Below are positions 56,833 to 64,000 of a stretch of 64,000 nt of DNA, piece by piece. Below the pieces are notes generated by a model, which searched no databases, was not told the origin of the DNA, and saw nothing but the letters and a program-made list of their open reading frames with translations. Numbering within the stretch: position 1 is the first letter of the stretch; each line of letters opens with the position of its first letter. Source of the DNA: Ferrovibrio sp964218355 (lineage in GTDB: Bacteria > Pseudomonadota > Alphaproteobacteria > Ferrovibrionales > Ferrovibrionaceae); NCBI RefSeq assembly GCF_964218355.1, contig NZ_CAXPMC010000021.1:1-64000 (forward strand), in the 5' to 3' direction. The translations under genes were made by a program, and so were the position numbers.

Positions 56833-58143
56833 TCATGGATTGGCGGGCAGAATACTGGCCCGGCAATCGCCGAACCCAATCGAGAGCCCGTCCGCAGTCC
56901 TGGCACGCGCGCGCATGATGACCTCGTCGCCGTCTTCCAGAAACGAACGCTTCTCGCCCGATTCCAAAGTCAACGGCGCAGTGCCGCCAACTGTGGACTC
57001 CAGCAAGCTGCCGCAACTGGTGCTGTCGGGACCTGAAATGGTGCCCGAACCCAAGAAATCGCCCGGCTGAAGATTACAGCCATTACTGGTGTGATGGGCG
57101 ACCATCTGGGCGACAGACCAGTACATGTGCCTGGCATGCGAGGCGCCGACGAGATGCGGCTGCAGCTTCTTCTCGCGAAGACCCGGCGTCAGCAGATAGA
57201 CCTCAAGCTCGATGTTGAGGCCGCCCTCTTTGCGATCACTGGCGCTATCGAGATACGGCAACGGTGCCGGATCTCCGTCAGGGCGCTCCGACCGCGGCAT
57301 CCGGAATGGCTCCAGGGCTTCCGCAGTCACAATCCAGTTCGAGATGGTGCTACCGAAGTTCTTTGACAGGAACGGACCCAGCGGCTGGTATTCCCAGGCC
57401 TGGATATCGCGAGCCGACCAATCGTTCAGCAGGCAGAAGCCCGCCACATGCTCATAGGCGTTATCGATGGAAAGGGGACTTCCCAGCTTATTCCCCTGGC
57501 CGACCCAGATGCCAATTTCCAGCTCATAGTCCAGGCGCTTGCTCGGGCCATATGCCGGAGTGGTCTCGGTCGGCGGCTTCAGCTGGCCTTTGGGGCGGCG
57601 AACCGGGATGCCTGACGGGCAGATGGACGATGCTCGGCCGTGATAGCCGATCGGAACGTACTTGTAGTTAGGCAGCAGCGGGCTGTCCGGCCGGAACTGC
57701 TTGCCGACGTTCGTGGCATGGTGGATGCCGACATAGAAGTCCGTGTAGTCGCCGACGTGCGCCGGGAGATGCATCAGGCAGCCATCGGCGGGCAGCAGGC
57801 AGGCCGCGACCTTGTTCTTGTTGGCAAGGACTGCGCCGAAAAGTTCAGACAGCCGTCCACGCAATGCCCGGCGGCGGCGGCCGTCCAGCGCCAGGTAGTC
57901 GTTCAGGGTCGCACCCGATGCAGCTTCCGCCGCCTCAGAGGCGACACCAGAGAACAGTCCCGCTTTCAGCGCAGCCGACAGGTCGAAGATTTCATCGCCA
58001 ATGGCCACGCCGCCCCGGGCTGCACTGTCCTGAGTGCTGAAGATGCCAATGGGAAGGTTCTGGATTGGGAAATCCTGATGGCCATCTGCACCCGGTACCC
58101 AGCTCTTCAGGGACGGGCTATGGGTCTGGTCAACGCGTGCCAT
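56833..58143 (-). CDS. fahA: Fumarylacetoacetase
   Basis: A 436-residue enzyme that hydrolyses fumarylacetoacetate to fumarate and acetoacetate. The two-domain FAH form is visible: N-terminal beta domain, then DYTDFYVGIHHATNVGKQFRP, with YELEIGIWVG and LLNDWSARDIQAWEYQPLGPF for metal and substrate binding. It follows hmgA by eight bases. The required maleylacetoacetate isomerase (hmgC/maiA) is not in the window. Confidence 0.95.
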   Translation of the reverse strand: MARVDQTHSPSLKSWVPGADGHQDFPIQNLPIGIFSTQDSAARGGVAIGDEIFDLSAALKAGLFSGVASEAAEAASGATLNDYLALDGRRRRALRGRLSELFGAVLANKNKVAACLLPADGCLMHLPAHVGDYTDFYVGIHHATNVGKQFRPDSPLLPNYKYVPIGYHGRASSICPSGIPVRRPKGQLKPPTETTPAYGPSKRLDYELEIGIWVGQGNKLGSPLSIDNAYEHVAGFCLLNDWSARDIQAWEYQPLGPFLSKNFGSTISNWIVTAEALEPFRMPRSERPDGDPAPLPYLDSASDRKEGGLNIELEVYLLTPGLREKKLQPHLVGASHARHMYWSVAQMVAHHTSNGCNLQPGDFLGSGTISGPDSTSCGSLLESTVGGTAPLTLESGEKRSFLEDGDEVIMRARARTADGLSIGFGDCRASILPANP

Positions 58144-58151
58144 GGTTACGC

Positions 58152-59510
58152 CTACTTCTTATCCGGGTTGAAATGCTTCTGAAGCTGGGCGCCGTAAGCC
58201 CCGTAGTCCTTCTGCAGGGCGGGCGACTGGGCGGCAAAGGCCGTGACCCGCTGCGGAAGCTTGGTCTCGAACATGAAGGCAAGTGTGCCTTCAAGCTTAT
58301 GGGGTTTCAGCTCGGAGTTGCTGGCCGTTTCGAAGGCATCGCCATCGGGACCATGCGGCAGCATCATGTTATGCAACGACATCCCGCCCGGCTCGAAGCC
58401 GCCCCCGGTCTTGGCATCGTAGACGCCATAGATGAGGCCCATGAATTCGCTCATGATGTTCATATGGTACCACGGCGGCCGGAAAGTGTTTTCCGCCACC
58501 ATCCAGCGCTCGGGAAAGATGACGAAGTCGACATTGGCCGTGCCCGGCGTGTCGGTGGCCGAGGTCAGCACCGTGAAAATCGACGGATCGGCATGGTCGA
58601 ACAGGATGGGCCCGACCGGCGAGAAATGCCGCAGGTCGTACTTGTAGGGCGCGCAGTTGCCATGCCAGGCGACCACATCGAGCGGCGAATGGTCGATATC
58701 GGCCACCCAGAGGCTGCTGCCCCACTTCACGTACATTTTTGACGGTGCGTCGCGGTCTTCGTAGGCCGCCACCGGCGTCAGGAAGTCACGCGGATTGGCC
58801 AGGCAGTTCGCACCGATGGGGCCGCGCTCCGGCAGCGTCAGCGGGGCGCCGTAGTTTTCGCAGAGATAGCCGCGGGCAGGGCCGTCTTCCAGCTCGACAC
58901 GGAACTTCACGCCGCGCGGAATGACCGCGATTTCACCAGAACCCACCCCAATGATTCCGAACTCGGTCGCAATGCGCAGGTCGCCCGACTGGGGCACGAA
59001 GACCAGCTCGCCGTCCGCGTCGTAGAAATACTCGTCCACCATCGAGCGGGTAATCAGGTAGACGTGCATGCCGATGCCGGTCTGAGAACCTGCATCGCCC
59101 GCCGTCGTCATGGTCCGGATGCCGTCGATGAAGGATAGCTTTTCCTTCGGGATTGGCAGGGCATTCCAGCGCATGGGCGCAATCGCCACTTCGGTTTCAG
59201 CGCAAGGCGCCGTCCGCCAGAAGCCAGACTCGACCTTTTTGAAGTCGCCCCAATGCCCGAGGGTCGGCCGGATACGATAGAGCCAAGACCGCTGGTTGGT
59301 CTTCCTGGGCGCGGTGAATGCCGAACCGCTCAATTGCTCGGCATAGAGACCATAGGAGCACTTTTGCGGAGAATTCTGCCCTACAGGCAGGGCTCTAGGC
59401 AGCGCCTCGGTTTCAAAGGAATTGCCGAAACCCGACATGTAACCGGGCTGGTTGGCGCTCTCAGCCTCACGGCGGGCGCGGTCGGTAACAGATGGACGCT
59501 GGACATTCAT
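58152..59510 (-). CDS. hmgA: Homogentisate 1,2-dioxygenase
   Basis: A 452-residue iron dioxygenase that opens homogentisate to maleylacetoacetate. MSGFGNSFETEALPRALP is the conserved N-terminus, ETEVAIAPMRWNALPIP, PPWYHMNIMSEFMGLIYGVYDAK and HNMMLPHGPD carry the His/Glu iron ligands. ATG 59510 has a GGGAGA site; TTG 59516 was not used. It heads a two-gene hmgA-fahA operon with a palindrome over its -10 box. Confidence 0.96.
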   Translation of the reverse strand: MNVQRPSVTDRARREAESANQPGYMSGFGNSFETEALPRALPVGQNSPQKCSYGLYAEQLSGSAFTAPRKTNQRSWLYRIRPTLGHWGDFKKVESGFWRTAPCAETEVAIAPMRWNALPIPKEKLSFIDGIRTMTTAGDAGSQTGIGMHVYLITRSMVDEYFYDADGELVFVPQSGDLRIATEFGIIGVGSGEIAVIPRGVKFRVELEDGPARGYLCENYGAPLTLPERGPIGANCLANPRDFLTPVAAYEDRDAPSKMYVKWGSSLWVADIDHSPLDVVAWHGNCAPYKYDLRHFSPVGPILFDHADPSIFTVLTSATDTPGTANVDFVIFPERWMVAENTFRPPWYHMNIMSEFMGLIYGVYDAKTGGGFEPGGMSLHNMMLPHGPDGDAFETASNSELKPHKLEGTLAFMFETKLPQRVTAFAAQSPALQKDYGAYGAQLQKHFNPDKK

Positions 59511-59527
59511 GGCCAAATCTCCCTAAT

Positions 59528-59563
59528 AGTTACAAGTGTAACTATCGATTTTGTAACTATCAA
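59528..59563 (-). promoter_or_regulatory. Promoter and palindrome of hmgA-fahA
   Basis: On the minus strand TTGATA (59563-59558) and TACACT (59540-59535) are 17 bases apart. The palindrome AGTTACAAGTGTAACT (59528-59543) overlaps the -10 box, and a third TAGTTAC half-site is at 59553-59559. The TTAC-N4-GTAA core is like MarR or TetR-type operators. Repression by the MarR or IclR protein is likely but untested. Confidence 0.6.
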
Positions 59564-59645
59564 CGGCCATGTCGAAGCTTGAGCTGGAATCCTTTCCACC
59601 TCAGAAATCTGGGATCGGACGACAAGATGACGGACCATCGGTCAC

Positions 59646-59999
59646 CTATGCCTTTGTAAGGACTCTTGTCAGTTCCAGCTTACGTGCCTTGCGGCTCTTG
59701 GCCTTGCTTCGGTCTTTAGCAGGAAGTAGCAGAATGTCGTCGCGCTTGGGTCGCGGCGGCATTTTCAGGACGAATGACCGCCGGAAGGGATTCTCTAGGC
59801 CACGGGCTTCCACCCGGATAGCCCTATCGAAGGCCTCTTCCAGCACCTCAAGATCGATGCGGCGCCTCGAAGGTGAACAACGGGCCCCTATCATCGCAGC
59901 CCGAGCGATAGTCCTCGCGGTATCTAATGTCCCTAAGAGCCATAGAACGCTTCTTCCCCATACGATGCGAGTTCGCTTTCCCGGTTTCTCGGGTTGCAA
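59646..59999 (-). pseudogene. Frameshifted remnant, resembling the C-terminus of a TniB-like transposition ATPase
   Basis: The reading frame has RTIARAAMIGARCSPSRRRIDLEVLEEAF..GLENPF, similar in pattern to C-terminal parts of TniB-type AAA+ ATPases. No start codon other than TTG is near, and an ATG-led frame just upstream (MSIATRETGKANSHRMGKK) stops early, so the gene looks broken by frame changes. I recognise the pattern only loosely; a non-coding stretch is possible. It marks the border between cargo and conjugation genes. Confidence 0.3.
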
Positions 60000-60493
60000 T
60001 ACTCATTACCTGCCGCCCCTAAACTACAGCTAAGCTAGCGCTATCAGGATTATTTTATCAACCGAAAATTGTTCTCGGTGTTGGATTTACATCCAGGTTC
60101 ACGCCCTGAAGCTCGATGATACGCCACGTCGTTGCTGACGATTGCGCGCTTCGATCATCCAGTATTGGTTCCGAAGGTCGGAGCCTACCTCAAACATCAA
60201 CTCGATTACCTATATAGAACAAGGCGCACATTTCTGAGCGGTTCTATTCTTTCCGAGATACGGTCATTAGCCAATTTATCCATCAGGGCTGATCTTGACC
60301 GTCGCTACTCGCATACCGTGCTCAGTATTTTTACATCATCTTGTGTGGAGGTTGCTTATGCTGCCGGACTACTTAGAAATCGCGGCTCTGTAGCTGAGCC
60401 ACATAGTTGAAAATTCAGAAAAATCACTTTGTGAGGAGAGTAAGCAGAAGGAGGTATATTCATCCGAATCCGCAATAGGCTTAGCTGCATCAA
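60000..60493. other. AT-rich intergenic stretch, no clear gene
   Basis: About 490 bases of lower GC than anything else in the window. A 92-codon plus-strand frame (60132-60410) exists but has no family resemblance and no strong ribosome site, so I do not call it. No inverted repeats of an insertion sequence were visible. The region looks like decayed accessory DNA. Confidence 0.5.
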
Positions 60494-61135
60494 TCAGTAT
60501 CCCAAAGCCTTGCTGAACTTTCCGGTCACCTCTTCATCCTGCTGAACTTCTTGCCAGCGGGCATACCAGCGTTCGAAGTTACCCAGAATTCCCATGGCAT
60601 CTGACAGCCGGCGAATGCGAGGTAAAGAAAGCTCATCTAAGTCGACCTGGTCTGGTGCCGGCCCCAATCCCCAACCGTGCTCCCCGTAACCTTTCCTACG
60701 CATGGAGAGGTATATCCAATCGCAGATAGCCCGCTCGGCAGTCGCACATACGAAGCGGCCGAACGGGTCAAAGTGCCGATCAAGATTGTCTTCATCGAAG
60801 CCTGCATGGAATACATGGCTTTCCATGCCCCGAATGTCGAATTCGCCAAGGCCAGTCGAAATGCTACGGGTACCGCCGTCTGGTTCGACCACGCAGAAGG
60901 CGCCAGGCAAGGAGCTATAGAAGGGTCCTTCTCCAAGCACCCAGCGCCAGCTCAGGCGGCCGCCAGGGACAATTAACGGTAATAGCTCAGCCCCATGGAC
61001 TTCAGGCCGGATATCGATCCGGAAATAAATCGAGTCAAACGCTGGGGCATAAGAGCTACCCCTGCGCTTCAGGTGCGCCCGGTCACTGGGGAGTCGAGCG
61101 TCAAGAATGCGCGGAATACCAGTACCTGAGGCCAT
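60494..61135 (-). CDS. AbiEi-like orphan protein, putative
   Basis: A 213-residue protein. The segment CATAERAICDWIYLSMRRKG with VDLDELSLPRIRRL resembles the C-terminal part of AbiEi antitoxins (xTPEKALxDLLYL..DLDEL). The N-terminal HTH of AbiEi is not visible and no AbiEii nucleotidyltransferase is next to it. A perfect AGGAGG ribosome site five bases before the ATG supports a real gene. Similarity is weak and function unassigned. Confidence 0.55.
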   Translation of the reverse strand: MASGTGIPRILDARLPSDRAHLKRRGSSYAPAFDSIYFRIDIRPEVHGAELLPLIVPGGRLSWRWVLGEGPFYSSLPGAFCVVEPDGGTRSISTGLGEFDIRGMESHVFHAGFDEDNLDRHFDPFGRFVCATAERAICDWIYLSMRRKGYGEHGWGLGPAPDQVDLDELSLPRIRRLSDAMGILGNFERWYARWQEVQQDEEVTGKFSKALGY

Positions 61136-61355
61136 ACAGCCTCCTACCTATGTCCCAACAACTATTCTCTCAAAGTCCGAAGCGGCCATAAAGCTCGGAT
61201 TCACTAACAACTATACGCAGACAACTAACATTTTCATTCGGATCGACCAGACGCCCTCTTTTTAAATTTGTCAGCCTGAGCGTTGTAGCAGATGAAATCC
61301 CGCGAGTGGCCGACGAAGTCGACCATCAATTACTATGTGATATAGGCCGAAGGAA

Positions 61356-61568
61356 TTATTTCCGAGCCCTTGCCGAAAAAGCTTTGTCGGCCTTCAGGAA
61401 TTCCTCCAGCATATACGGAATCAGTTCGGTCAGACTTTCGGCTTCACCATATGTTTCCTTGTAGAAGTCCGCATATACTTGAAGACGCCTATTTAGGTCT
61501 GGATGAAGCGAAATACTTATCTTCACTGGCGTCCGGTCCGGTAATTTTGGAAGCTTCAAGCCTGACAT
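61356..61568 (-). CDS. DUF2274 protein of the trb operon
   Basis: A 70-residue protein: LPKLPDRTPVKISISLHPDLNRRLQVYADFYKE is the DUF2274 core. These small genes follow trbI in many conjugative elements and have no established role. A GAGGAGGGAG ribosome site precedes ATG 61568; it starts nine bases after trbI. It is the last trb gene here. Confidence 0.85.
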   Translation of the reverse strand: MSGLKLPKLPDRTPVKISISLHPDLNRRLQVYADFYKETYGEAESLTELIPYMLEEFLKADKAFSARARK

Positions 61569-61577
61569 ACTCCCTCC

Positions 61578-62807
61578 TCAGCCCTTGCAGGGGTGCAGCA
61601 CTAAATCCTTCTGGACGACCACACGCACCGGCCAGGCCGGCCGTATCGTGAGCGTTGGTTGGATGTTGAGATTCCGCTCAGTGAGCCGCTGTCCAGCACG
61701 ATTGGTGTTCTGCTGGGCGGATTCTCGGATTGCTCGTACCAGATCATCTTCCTGATCACCAAGCGCCAGTTCTGTCCCCACACCCAGCATGGTCGAGAGC
61801 GCAACTCCGGCGATCAGACGCCAGGTATGATAGTCCACCTCATCTTCCAGCCCGGCATAGCCGGCCGGATCGGTCGCCGGCAGATTCTCGATGGCCAAGC
61901 TGGACCCATCCGGCCTGATGATGCGGTTCCACGCGACCAATACCCTTCGCTGGCCAAAGGCGATGACAGAATCATACTTGCCGATGAGCTGACTGCCTTG
62001 CGGGATCAGCAAATGGCGGCCCGTCACTGTGTCATAGACATGCTCGGTGACTTGTGCCTTCACCGTGCCCGGCAGATCCGAATTAATCCCCGTCACCAGG
62101 CTGGCAGCAATCACGGTGCCAGCCATCACCTGATAGGGGGATGCCGGCTGCTGCAACCGATGTGGGTTGTAAATTCTCGGATCGGCCTTCTGGTTCAGGA
62201 AGTCCAGCTTGCGCTGCTGATTATTCTGGTCGCGCTCTGGATCGAGGTCGAGGCGCCGCAGCTCGTCATCAGCTGACAAGGCCGTACCAGTCGCTTGAGC
62301 CTTTCCGTCCACGGCCGCATCCGGCTTGACCGAAACCCGGAAGAACACGCCGGCTTCCCTCGCTTGCTGCGCCTGGCGCGCCAACCGCAGCCGCTCGGCC
62401 CGCTCCGCGTCATCTTCCGAGTTGGGCCGAAAGGCCAAACGCTCGTTCCCTTGGGGACTGGCAATTCCAGCCTCACGTTCGGCCCGGACTGTCGGCGGGC
62501 CGAGATCGCCAGCCATTGGCGGCCCGAGTTGTGGCACAGACTTGTTCATCTCGCCGTAGGTTCTGGGTAAGACCGATAATCCATCTGCCGTGGGCTTACG
62601 ATCGATATTGTAGAGTTCCTTGCCCTGCCCTTTGGACCGGAAACTTGGCGGATTGAGCGCGATCAAGGTTGTGCCAAAGACCAGCGCCGATCCGATGGCC
62701 GCCACGCCAATCAGCAGCTTGCGACTGAACCGCGTCACCGGTCGCGGGTGCGCCCGCAACACCAGCTCGTCCGGCGGCACTTTGCCGGCTTGACCCGCCT
62801 CGCTCAT
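61578..62807 (-). CDS. trbI: Conjugal transfer protein TrbI (VirB10-like)
   Basis: A 409-residue inner-to-outer membrane scaffold of the type IV secretion system. One transmembrane helix (residues about 30-50) precedes a Pro/Arg/Glu-rich periplasmic stretch and the TrbI/VirB10 domain with SPYQVMAGTVIAASLVTGINSDLPG, QVTEHVYDTVTGRHLLIPQGSQLIGKYD and IRPAWPVRVVVQKDL. It overlaps trbG by four bases. Confidence 0.95.
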   Translation of the reverse strand: MSEAGQAGKVPPDELVLRAHPRPVTRFSRKLLIGVAAIGSALVFGTTLIALNPPSFRSKGQGKELYNIDRKPTADGLSVLPRTYGEMNKSVPQLGPPMAGDLGPPTVRAEREAGIASPQGNERLAFRPNSEDDAERAERLRLARQAQQAREAGVFFRVSVKPDAAVDGKAQATGTALSADDELRRLDLDPERDQNNQQRKLDFLNQKADPRIYNPHRLQQPASPYQVMAGTVIAASLVTGINSDLPGTVKAQVTEHVYDTVTGRHLLIPQGSQLIGKYDSVIAFGQRRVLVAWNRIIRPDGSSLAIENLPATDPAGYAGLEDEVDYHTWRLIAGVALSTMLGVGTELALGDQEDDLVRAIRESAQQNTNRAGQRLTERNLNIQPTLTIRPAWPVRVVVQKDLVLHPCKG

Positions 62808-63823
62808 GGCCGTCGCTCCGGACCGGCTGCAGTTTGCGGCCGACCATCGGTACGGCTGACCCGCACCACCTGCTGCGGCCCCTTGCCAAGACGGAGTTCT
62901 GCAGCGGCAAATAGCCGGTCGACAATGTAGTAATTGCCGCGGACCCGGTAGTTGACCAGTTCAGCGCCGCCATCCGCACCGACCACGAAAAGCGGTGGCG
63001 CCTCGCCCTGGTCGAGCCGAGCCGGAAACTGGATATAGACTTTATGACTGTCATCGAAGGCTCGGACCGGCCGCCACGGCGGCTTATCGCCGGTGATCTC
63101 GTAGCGGAAGCGCAACCGCTCCAGTGCGATGCCGCCGTCAACAGGCTGCGCGGATGCGGCCGCTTCATTGCGCGCCTGGAGAAGCAGCAGTTTATCCTGC
63201 GGATAATTCCAGGAGACGGCTGCCATATAGCTGGCCGGCGTGCTCTCCAGCTCCAGGTGATAGGCTCGGCGGTCGGTGGTGATCACCAGATTGGTCTTTA
63301 GGTCCGGTGCTGTCGGTTTGACCAGGATATGGACCTGCAAGGACTCACCGGAGCCGCTGGTGGTGTCGCCAACGACCCAGCGCACGGTATCGCCAGCCGA
63401 CACCGCGATCAGCTTCTCGCCGGGCTGCAAGGCGATATCGCTGACCTGCTCCGGCATGGTGTAGAGCCGATAGAGCGCACCCGGCGTGAAGGGATAGATC
63501 TGCACGGCATTGATATAGCCATGCCGGTTCGGTTCCTGCCGGGCAGCCGCATTGGCTGCCGTCACCCGTTCTGCCGGCGACCGACTGTCTGGTTCTGAGC
63601 TTTTGCCATCCGGCAACGGCTTCAACTGCCCCGGCAGTGGCAGAGGCTCCGGGATCCGCACGATCTCGGCCGGCCTGGGCGGCTCGGCCGAGAGAGCAGC
63701 CGGCGTGAAGGTCTCATTGTCATAAGAAATCACCGGCGGCGGCAGCTTGTCGGTGCAGGCCGCCAAGGCAAGACCCGATGTCCCGATCAGGCATAGGCGA
63801 GCAGTGACAGTATATAATGTCAT
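62804..63823 (-). CDS. trbG: Conjugal transfer protein TrbG (VirB9-like), lipoprotein
   Basis: A 339-residue outer-membrane-complex protein. The signal MTLYTVTARLCLIGTSGLAL ends in lipobox AAC (Cys23). The TrbG/VirB9/CagX domain has YPFTPGALYRLYTMPEQVSDIALQPGEKL and the late FRYEITG-x-KPPWRP segment. Start ATG 63823 overlaps the trbF stop (ATGA) and has a GGAGAAG site. Confidence 0.95.
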   Translation of the reverse strand: MTLYTVTARLCLIGTSGLALAACTDKLPPPVISYDNETFTPAALSAEPPRPAEIVRIPEPLPLPGQLKPLPDGKSSEPDSRSPAERVTAANAAARQEPNRHGYINAVQIYPFTPGALYRLYTMPEQVSDIALQPGEKLIAVSAGDTVRWVVGDTTSGSGESLQVHILVKPTAPDLKTNLVITTDRRAYHLELESTPASYMAAVSWNYPQDKLLLLQARNEAAASAQPVDGGIALERLRFRYEITGDKPPWRPVRAFDDSHKVYIQFPARLDQGEAPPLFVVGADGGAELVNYRVRGNYYIVDRLFAAAELRLGKGPQQVVRVSRTDGRPQTAAGPERRP

Positions 63824-64000
63824 GGCACTTCTCCGGGGTTGAGTTCCCGCGACCAATCGAGGCCGTGGACATAGATACCGAGCGGATTCTTGCGTAAGGT
63901 CACCGCATCGCGCGGCTGCTGGATCACAATGGTGAGGATACCGGTCCAGCGCTCGGTGCCGATACGGGTGCCCTGCTTCCAGATTTCCTCGGTCCATTTG
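63820..64000 (-). CDS. trbF: Conjugal transfer protein TrbF (VirB8-like), C-terminal part
   Basis: The last 59 codons read KWTEEIWKQGTRIGTERWTG, later NPLGIYVHGLDWSREL, ending NPGEVP. This is the C-terminal VirB8-like domain of TrbF, a bitopic inner-membrane T4SS component. The rest lies beyond the window. Its stop overlaps trbG. Confidence 0.85.
   Translation of the reverse strand, partial: KWTEEIWKQGTRIGTERWTGILTIVIQQPRDAVTLRKNPLGIYVHGLDWSRELNPGEVP

Larger units (their letters stand above)
41137..64000. mobile_element. Candidate integrative conjugative element or genomic island (partial)
   Basis: From the tRNA-Gly 3' end onward the GC content is lower and codon choice is more mixed than in the backbone. 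The stretch holds a large aromatic catabolism cargo (41433-59510), mobile-element debris (59646-60000) and conjugation genes trbF, trbG, trbI and DUF2274 at the right end, continuing past the window. No integrase is in the window, so the other end should carry it. This is inferred from composition, position and the Trb genes; no attR was visible. Confidence 0.65.

Noticed and set aside
59569..60033. 154-codon plus-strand frame
   Set aside because: It is antisense to the TniB-like remnant and shows no protein-like pattern.
60132..60410. 92-codon plus-strand frame
   Set aside because: No ribosome site or family resemblance; in AT-rich DNA such a length can be chance.

Overview
The window looks like the chromosome of a high-GC alphaproteobacterium, probably of the Rhodospirillales type. 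The evidence is inference from gene content and order: a pyrF-trpF-trpB-trpA-accD-folC block, a lysC-ptsP-rodZ-ispG-hisS-prfA-prmC block, DUF4167 and DUF1178 proteins, a class I PHA synthase and a TrbI/DUF2274 conjugation module. I cannot name the species.

Bases 1-41136 are host backbone with very GC-rich, uniform codon use. A repeat-rich start (an inverted-repeat element and a 10-bp periodic array) is followed by a deacetylase, the pyrimidine/tryptophan/fatty-acid/folate block and thioredoxin. Then come a dienelactone-hydrolase-like protein and the leftward translation/isoprenoid/aspartate block (lysC to DUF4167). After these lie ubiG, small enzymes, an inositol-monophosphatase-family phosphatase, Nit amidase, glutaredoxin, ComF, an AtuA-like protein, Ada, Dps, MsrP, a HAD phosphatase, a PAS sensor kinase overlapping a LysR regulator, thioredoxin reductase and a 666-residue orphan protein. 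An Lrp regulator, PHA synthase and a methyltransferase follow. Two tRNA genes, Glu(CTC) and Gly(GCC), end this part.

From the 3' end of tRNA-Gly (41136) to the window end the composition changes: GC drops and codon use is less biased. I read this as a genomic island, probably an integrative conjugative element, because trbF-trbG-trbI-DUF2274 of a conjugative type IV secretion system occupy 61356-64000 and tRNA-Gly(GCC) is a common integration target. Its cargo is a catabolic module. One leftward operon (54509 to 43092) encodes an SDR, a 3-ketosteroid-dehydrogenase-like FAD desaturase, a complete branched-chain-type ABC importer, a FAD aromatic hydroxylase with a small DUF2783 partner (resembling the MhaAB 3-hydroxyphenylacetate 6-hydroxylase pair), two more SDRs and an EthD protein. 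A divergent IclR regulator leads a flavin reductase and an NTF2-like protein. Homogentisate dioxygenase and fumarylacetoacetase follow. A MarR regulator and a metallo-beta-lactamase-fold protein close the left end.

Taken together the cargo suggests uptake of an acid whose ring is oxidised and perhaps aromatised to a hydroxyphenylacetate, hydroxylated to homogentisate, and cleaved to fumarate and acetoacetate. The aromatisation step is the novel and untested part. Palindromic operators sit exactly where the promoters I can see would need them. Low-GC debris (59600-61350) separates cargo from conjugation genes and holds a transposition-ATPase-like remnant and an AbiEi-like gene.
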